Shown: piece after piece, positions 9,765-13,123 of the stretch
How the letters are laid out: each line of letters opens with the position of its first letter
Position numbering within the stretch: the first letter of the stretch is position 1
From: Bacteroidales bacterium UBA5266
GTDB taxonomy: Bacteria > Bacteroidota > Bacteroidia > Bacteroidales > WCHB1-69
Length of the DNA: 13,123 nt
Direction: 5' to 3'
Assembly: GCA_002411545.1 (NCBI GenBank)
Contig: DHTG01000002.1
Span: 2,034-15,156 of the forward strand
Translations under genes and position numbers: made by a program
Notes under the pieces: generated by a model
Told to the model about the DNA's origin: nothing
Databases searched by the model: none
The model's input: only the letters and a program-made list of their open reading frames with translations

Positions 9765-10139
9765 TTATTTGATTTCTACTTCAGCACCAGCTTCTTCTAA
9801 GGATTTTTTCAATCCTTCAGCTTCGTCTTTAGAGATCCCTTCTTTTAAAGGTTTTGGAGCAGCATCTACTAATTCTTTAGCTTCTTTAAGTCCAAGACTT
9901 GTTAATTCTTTCACCAATTTAACTACGGCTAATTTTTGCGCACCGGCGGCTTTTAAGATTACATCGAAAGATGTTTTTTCTTCTACTTGTTCGGCGGCAA
10001 CTGCCGGACCAGCTACTGTTACAGCTGCTGCTGCTGCGGGTTCAATGCCGTATTCGTCTTTTAATATTTGTGCTAGTTCATTAACTTCTTTAACTGTTAA
10101 GTTAACTAATTGTTCTGCAAAAGCTTTTAAATCTGCCAT
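9765..10139 (-). CDS. rplL: 50S ribosomal protein L7/L12
   Basis: This 124-residue acidic stalk protein, present in multiple copies on the ribosome, recruits and stimulates the translational GTPases. The N-terminal dimerisation and L10-binding region covers about residues 1-33. An alanine- and valine-rich hinge follows (34-54). The globular factor-binding domain spans 55-124, with the typical KTSFDVIL opening and [20 protein letters not shown] block (83-102). The length is normal and the gene is intact. It starts at an ATG 39 nt after rplJ, its stalk partner, and is followed by a 115-nt gap with a strong hairpin before rpoB. That arrangement would allow L7/L12, needed in excess over L10, to be made at higher levels than RNA polymerase. 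Confidence 0.98.
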   Translation of the reverse strand: MADLKAFAEQLVNLTVKEVNELAQILKDEYGIEPAAAAAVTVAGPAVAAEQVEEKTSFDVILKAAGAQKLAVVKLVKELTSLGLKEAKELVDAAPKPLKEGISKDEAEGLKKSLEEAGAEVEIK

Positions 10140-10178
10140 TTTTAATTATTTTTAATTGTTTTTTACTTATTTAATTTA

Positions 10179-10697
10179 TTATTTTTCAGAAAGAGTTTTC
10201 ACTATACCGGCTAATTTACCACCTCCGGATTGTAATGCCGAAATAACATTACGTGCCGGGGATTGTAATAAGGAAACAATATCACCGATAAGCTCTTCTC
10301 TTGATTTAAGATGATACAAGGTTTCAAGTTGATCATCTCCTAAATATACAGCTTGTTCAATAAAAGCTGCTTTTAATTTAACAGGAATTGGAGATTTACT
10401 CCGGAAATCTTTTATAATGCGAGCAGGCACATTGCCTGTTTCAGATAACAAGATAGCTGAATTTCCGTGTAAAGCTGAATACATTTCCGAATAATCCGTA
10501 TCTAATTGTTCCATAGCTTTTTTTAAAAGGGTGTTTTTAACCACTTTTAGTTTTACGCCACGTCGGAAGCAAATTCTACGTAAATCGTTACTTTGTGCAA
10601 CGCTTAATCCGGTCATATCAGCTACATAAATGTTGTTATAATTTGATAGTAAACAAGCTATCTCATTAATGATTTCTGTCTTTTTTTCTTTAAGCAT
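10179..10697 (-). CDS. rplJ: 50S ribosomal protein L10
   Basis: This 172-residue protein anchors L7/L12 dimers to 23S rRNA at the base of the ribosomal stalk. The N-terminal rRNA-binding domain includes DLRRICFRRGVKLKVVKNTLLKKAM (about 38-62), and GNSAILLS and NVPARIIKDF are characteristic of the family. The C-terminal helix ending in ALQSGGGKLAGIVKTLSEK is expected to bind L7/L12. Its ATG lies only 11 nt after the rplA stop codon. E. coli L10 represses its own translation by binding a structured leader; such a leader has no room here in the rplA-rplJ gap, so if autoregulation exists it must use sequence inside rplA or work differently. Confidence 0.98.
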   Translation of the reverse strand: MLKEKKTEIINEIACLLSNYNNIYVADMTGLSVAQSNDLRRICFRRGVKLKVVKNTLLKKAMEQLDTDYSEMYSALHGNSAILLSETGNVPARIIKDFRSKSPIPVKLKAAFIEQAVYLGDDQLETLYHLKSREELIGDIVSLLQSPARNVISALQSGGGKLAGIVKTLSEK

Positions 10698-10708
10698 AAT
10701 TGATAAAT

Positions 10709-11404
10709 TTAGAATGTAACTGATTTAACATCTACTTGTACACCGGGACTCATGGTACTAGATAAATAAATGCTTTTAATGTAGGTGCCTTTAGCGGAGG
10801 TTGGTTTTAATTTAATAATGGTTTGCAAGAGTTCTTTTGCATTGTCGAAAATCTTATCATTAGTAAAAGATTTTTTAGCAATTGAACTATGAATAATACC
10901 ATATTTATCTACTTTAAAGTCGATTTTACCAGCCTTTACTTCTTGAACGGCTTTAGCTACGTCCATAGTAACGGTGCCTGTTTTAGGGTTCGGCATTAAG
11001 CCTCTAGGGCCTAATATTTTTCCTAAAGCACCTATTTTAGGCATTACATTAGGTTGGGTAATAATCACATCAACATCGGTCCAACCTTCTTTTATTTTTT
11101 GGATGTATTCATCTAAACCAACATAATCGGCTCCCGCATTTTTGGCTTCATCTTCTTTTTCAGGAGCAACAAGTGCAAGCACTCGTATTACTTTTCCTGT
11201 TCCATGCGGTAAAGTAACGACACCTCTTACCATTTGATTGGCTTTTCTGGGGTCAACGCCTAAGCGGACATCTATATCCATGGAAGCATCAAATTTAGTG
11301 TAAGTGATATCTTTTACAACTTGAATTGCATCAGCTAAAACATACACTTTCGTTAGATCGTGTTTGGCTAAAGCTTCTTTGCGTTTCTTTGATATTTTTG
11401 CCAT
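10709..11404 (-). CDS. rplA: 50S ribosomal protein L1
   Basis: This 231-residue protein forms the mobile L1 stalk that guides deacylated tRNA out of the E site. The length is typical. The protein shows [24 protein letters not shown] sequence (38-57), LPHGTGK (65-71) and the highly conserved [15 protein letters not shown] (132-146), with the ending [12 protein letters not shown] (214-225). The two-domain fold is inferred from these conserved blocks. It starts at an ATG 26 nt after rplK; the L11-L1 pair is a standard operon. In other bacteria L1 represses the L11-L1 mRNA by binding a mimic of its 23S rRNA site near the start of the message; I could not identify such a structure in the 43-nt nusG-rplK gap. 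Confidence 0.98.
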   Translation of the reverse strand: MAKISKKRKEALAKHDLTKVYVLADAIQVVKDITYTKFDASMDIDVRLGVDPRKANQMVRGVVTLPHGTGKVIRVLALVAPEKEDEAKNAGADYVGLDEYIQKIKEGWTDVDVIITQPNVMPKIGALGKILGPRGLMPNPKTGTVTMDVAKAVQEVKAGKIDFKVDKYGIIHSSIAKKSFTNDKIFDNAKELLQTIIKLKPTSAKGTYIKSIYLSSTMSPGVQVDVKSVTF

Positions 11405-11430
11405 TTTTTGATTTTTTGTAATGTTAAAGA

Positions 11431-11877
11431 TTAATTTTCAAAGGGATTTACACCGCCCTTAATAGTAACTCCCATACTTCGTGCAGTTCCGGTAACCATT
11501 CGCATGGCTGATTCAACGGTGAAACAATTTAAGTCGTTCATCTTTGATTCGGCAATGCTTCGTACTTGGTCCCAATTGATGGAGGCAACTTTACTACGAT
11601 TAGGTTCCGGTGAACCTTTCGATAGTTTGGCCTGCTCCATAATTTGAATAGCAACTGGAGAGGTTTTGATGATAAAATCAAACGATTTATCTTTATAAAC
11701 AGTAATAATTACCGGAACAACTTTACCTGCTTGGTCTTGTGTACGGGCATTAAACTGTTTACAAAACTCCATGATATTCACACCTTTTGAACCTAAGGCA
11801 GGTCCTACGGGTGGGGATGGATTGGCGGCTCCTCCTTTAATCTGTAATTTAATGAGTCCTGCTATTTCTTTTGCCAT
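11431..11877 (-). CDS. rplK: 50S ribosomal protein L11
   Basis: This 148-residue protein binds the GTPase-associated region of 23S rRNA and is needed for RelA-type stringent signalling and factor-dependent steps of translation. The N-terminal domain has [20 protein letters not shown] (8-27, written as the core of the family signature) and [16 protein letters not shown] (32-47). The C-terminal rRNA-binding domain has [22 protein letters not shown] near 115-136. The length is normal, with a slightly unusual GGVNPFEN tail. The ATG is 43 nt downstream of nusG, and rplA follows after 26 nt. Confidence 0.98.
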   Translation of the reverse strand: MAKEIAGLIKLQIKGGAANPSPPVGPALGSKGVNIMEFCKQFNARTQDQAGKVVPVIITVYKDKSFDFIIKTSPVAIQIMEQAKLSKGSPEPNRSKVASINWDQVRSIAESKMNDLNCFTVESAMRMVTGTARSMGVTIKGGVNPFEN

Positions 11878-11920
11878 TTTTTTTTAATTAAATGTTAATA
11901 TTTTAGTTTCTCTTTCAATA

Positions 11921-12466
11921 TTAAGATTCTTTTGTAACTTGATTAAATCCTAATTCCAGCGGAGTTTTTCGACCGAAAATTTTCACCGTAACTTTCAGCT
12001 TCTTTTTTTCATTGTTGATTTCTTCAATCACTCCACTAAAGCTATTGAAAGGCCCATCGATAACAGTTATTGATTCTCCTACTATGAACGAAGAAACCAT
12101 TTCTTCTTCCATTTCTACCAGTTCATCCACTTTCCCTAATAAGCGCATTACTTCCGCAGGACGTAATGGTTCGGGATCGTTATTACCTAAAAAACCTAAC
12201 ACACTCGGGGTGTGACGCAGCAAATGCTTTACTTCTCCTTGTGTAATATCGGCTTCTACAAAGATATATCCGGGATAGAAATTCTTTTCTTTCGTTATTT
12301 TTTTTCCGTTCCGGATTTGATAAACTTTTTCGATAGGAACCAATATTTGCGATACAAATTCCTGTAGTCCACGACTTAAAACCTCACTTTCAATGTGTTG
12401 TTTTATTTTTTTCTCATGTCCAGTAATGGTTCGTAAAACATACCATTGCTTATTTGATTCGCTCAT
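11921..12466 (-). CDS. nusG: Transcription termination/antitermination factor NusG
   Basis: This 181-residue protein binds RNA polymerase at the clamp and links it to Rho or to the ribosome. The NGN domain begins with [13 protein letters not shown] (8-20) and contains FYPGYIFVE (63-71) and the helix with [12 protein letters not shown] (83-94). The C-terminal KOW domain covers about 126-178, with [16 protein letters not shown] (130-145) and [11 protein letters not shown] (164-174). The length is typical of ordinary housekeeping NusG. Position between secE and rplK also marks it as the housekeeping copy and not one of the UpxY-type NusG paralogues that Bacteroides place before capsule loci. It is preceded by a 111-nt gap after secE, larger than usual for this pair. 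Confidence 0.97.
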   Translation of the reverse strand: MSESNKQWYVLRTITGHEKKIKQHIESEVLSRGLQEFVSQILVPIEKVYQIRNGKKITKEKNFYPGYIFVEADITQGEVKHLLRHTPSVLGFLGNNDPEPLRPAEVMRLLGKVDELVEMEEEMVSSFIVGESITVIDGPFNSFSGVIEEINNEKKKLKVTVKIFGRKTPLELGFNQVTKES

Positions 12467-12577
12467 ACTTTTAGTTCAAAAAACGTTATCAATAGATTTA
12501 TTAAATTAGAACAACCCTTCTTTCAAAAAACATTGCTGTATTTTGGGAAGCAAGATGGATTGTTGTAGTTTTCATAT

Positions 12578-12802
12578 TTATGCTCCGTATAAAAATCCTA
12601 ACAATCCTTTCCATATAAATTCTCCGAAGCGGATGTGTTGAATGCCAAAGATAAAGTCCATGACAAAAACAATCAATGCTATTATCAAAGAAGCAACAGA
12701 TACTACGATGGCACTGTTTTGCAATTCATCCCACGATGGCCACGAGACTTTTTGAGTCAGCTCCAGATAGGAATCTTTGAAGTAATTAACAATTTTTTTC
12801 AT
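12578..12802 (-). CDS. secE: Preprotein translocase subunit SecE
   Basis: This 74-residue protein is the small essential partner that stabilises SecY in the inner-membrane SecYEG channel. It is the short, single-span form: a cytoplasmic amphipathic region (about 1-28) with the conserved WPSWDEL motif (21-27) is followed by one hydrophobic helix (about 31-52) and a short C-terminal tail. E. coli SecE is longer because of two extra helices; most bacteria have this short form. The ATG lies 41 nt after tRNA-Trp, and a small AU-rich hairpin (12811-12833) sits just upstream of it. Its place between tRNA-Trp and nusG supports the call. Confidence 0.95.
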   Translation of the reverse strand: MKKIVNYFKDSYLELTQKVSWPSWDELQNSAIVVSVASLIIALIVFVMDFIFGIQHIRFGEFIWKGLLGFLYGA

Positions 12803-12810
12803 TATCTTTT

Positions 12811-12833
12811 AATTGTTATATTTTTATACAATT
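12811..12833 (-). other. Weak AU-rich hairpin before secE
   Basis: In the minus-strand RNA the arms at 12833-12825 and 12820-12811 pair over nine base pairs with one bulged base around a four-A loop. Only one pair is G-C, so the structure is weak. It ends 8 nt before the secE start codon and lies just after the tRNA-Trp 3' end, so it could affect tRNA 3' processing or secE initiation, or be a chance product of base composition. Confidence 0.25.
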
Positions 12834-12843
12834 TTATACCTTG

Positions 12844-12914
12844 CAGGAGCAGTAAGATTCGAACTCACATCAACGGTTTTGGAGACCGCTATTCTACCCT
12901 TGAACTATGCTCCT
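12844..12914 (-). tRNA. tRNA-Trp (anticodon CCA)
   Basis: The 71-nt minus-strand sequence folds as a complete cloverleaf. The acceptor arms AGGAGCA and TGCTCCT pair perfectly and are followed by a G discriminator base. The anticodon stem CGGTC... pairs with its partner before ...ACCG-type sequence, with loop CTCCAAA and anticodon CCA, which reads UGG. The T-loop sequence GTTCGAATC is present. The 3' CCA is not encoded (CAA follows), so it must be added by CCA nucleotidyltransferase. It sits between tuf and secE, a common position for tRNA-Trp in bacteria, and is likely cut out of a tuf-tRNA-secE transcript. Confidence 0.95.
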
Positions 12915-12918
12915 AAAC

Positions 12919-12946
12919 GGGAATTACTTAAAAATAAGCAATTCCC
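12919..12946 (-). other. Hairpin between tuf and tRNA-Trp
   Basis: The arms at 12946-12935 and 12930-12919 form a 12-bp stem around a UUUU loop in the minus-strand RNA. The only mismatch at the DNA level becomes a G-U wobble in this RNA but an A-C mismatch in the plus-strand RNA, so the minus-strand transcript is the one that folds well. It ends 4 nt before the first base of tRNA-Trp. There is only a three-T run after it, so it is not a standard terminator. It may protect the tuf 3' end, guide tRNA 5' processing or partly attenuate. Confidence 0.55.
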
Positions 12947-12983
12947 AATTAAAATTAAATTAATTATGAAAAACAAAAAAAAT

Positions 12984-13123
12984 CTAATCTAAAATTTCAG
13001 TTACTTGACCGGCACCAACTGTACGTCCACCTTCGCGGATCGCAAAACGTAAGTTCATATTGATAGCAATTTCAGAAATCAAATTAACTTCAATCGTTAA
13101 GTTGTCACCAGGCATAACCATTT
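12984..13123 (-). CDS. tuf: Elongation factor Tu, C-terminal end (partial)
   Basis: Only the last 45 complete codons and the stop of tuf are in the window; the gene continues beyond position 13123. The visible residues run from MVMPGDN through [22 protein letters not shown], the unmistakable end of domain III of EF-Tu, the GTPase that carries aminoacyl-tRNA to the ribosome. [13 protein letters not shown] is nearly invariant in the family. The stop codon TAG lies 69 nt before tRNA-Trp, and a 12-bp hairpin lies in that gap. No sign of a break is visible in the part seen. Confidence 0.98.
   Translation of the reverse strand, partial: MVMPGDNLTIEVNLISEIAINMNLRFAIREGGRTVGAGQVTEILD

Noticed and set aside
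9757..10155. A 132-codon plus-strand reading frame opposite rplL.
   Set aside because: It is an antisense shadow of the alanine-rich rplL coding sequence, with no family resemblance of its own.
12501..12575. A 24-codon reading frame in the secE-nusG gap, starting at ATG 2 nt after the secE stop codon.
   Set aside because: It is short, has no recognisable motif and could arise by chance in a 111-nt gap. Only conservation in relatives or ribosome profiling would support it.
12646..12653. TATCTTTG on the minus strand inside secE, matching the Bacteroidota -7 consensus, as a possible internal promoter for nusG.
   Set aside because: It lies in coding sequence, and only an imperfect ATTG is found near the -33 distance. 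A chance match is as likely as a promoter.
1..13123. Search for a novel multi-gene system, mobile element, CRISPR array or defence genes.
   Set aside because: All long reading frames with protein-like sequence belong to known conserved families in an expected order; no transposase, integrase, terminal repeats or spaced repeat arrays are visible.

Overview
The window is a conserved chromosomal housekeeping block from a member of the Bacteroidota, most likely the order Bacteroidales. The evidence for this is the moderately AT-rich DNA, the lack of Shine-Dalgarno sequences before the genes (start codons follow A/T-rich leaders instead), Bacteroides-like RpoB and RpoC sequences, and a DUF3467 gene directly after rpoC. 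The genus cannot be fixed from the sequence alone.

Every gene lies on the minus strand, so the block reads from right to left: the 3' end of tuf (EF-Tu), tRNA-Trp(CCA), secE, nusG, rplK (L11), rplA (L1), rplJ (L10), rplL (L7/L12), rpoB, rpoC, a DUF3467 gene and, after a likely intrinsic terminator, a YitT-family membrane protein gene. Bases 1-184 hold no recognisable gene.

The genes serve translation elongation (EF-Tu, tRNA-Trp, the L11/L1/L10/L12 stalk proteins), membrane protein export (SecE) and transcription (NusG and the two largest RNA polymerase subunits). This is the classical secE-nusG-rplKAJL-rpoBC arrangement. Gaps from rplK to rplL are short (11-39 nt), which fits one transcript. 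The one large gap before rpoB (115 nt) carries a perfect 16-bp inverted repeat, at the place where E. coli has its rpoBC attenuator and processing site. DUF3467 starts 1 nt after the rpoC stop codon, so it is probably translated with rpoC. The YitT gene is separated by a terminator and is probably not part of the housekeeping operon.

I see no mobile element, CRISPR array, phage gene, defence system or other novel multi-gene system. The points worth a second look are modest: two proline substitutions bordering the rifampicin region of RpoB, a TTG start for rpoB, intergenic hairpins at tuf/tRNA-Trp and rplL/rpoB, the rpoC-DUF3467 coupling, and short palindromes around the YitT gene.
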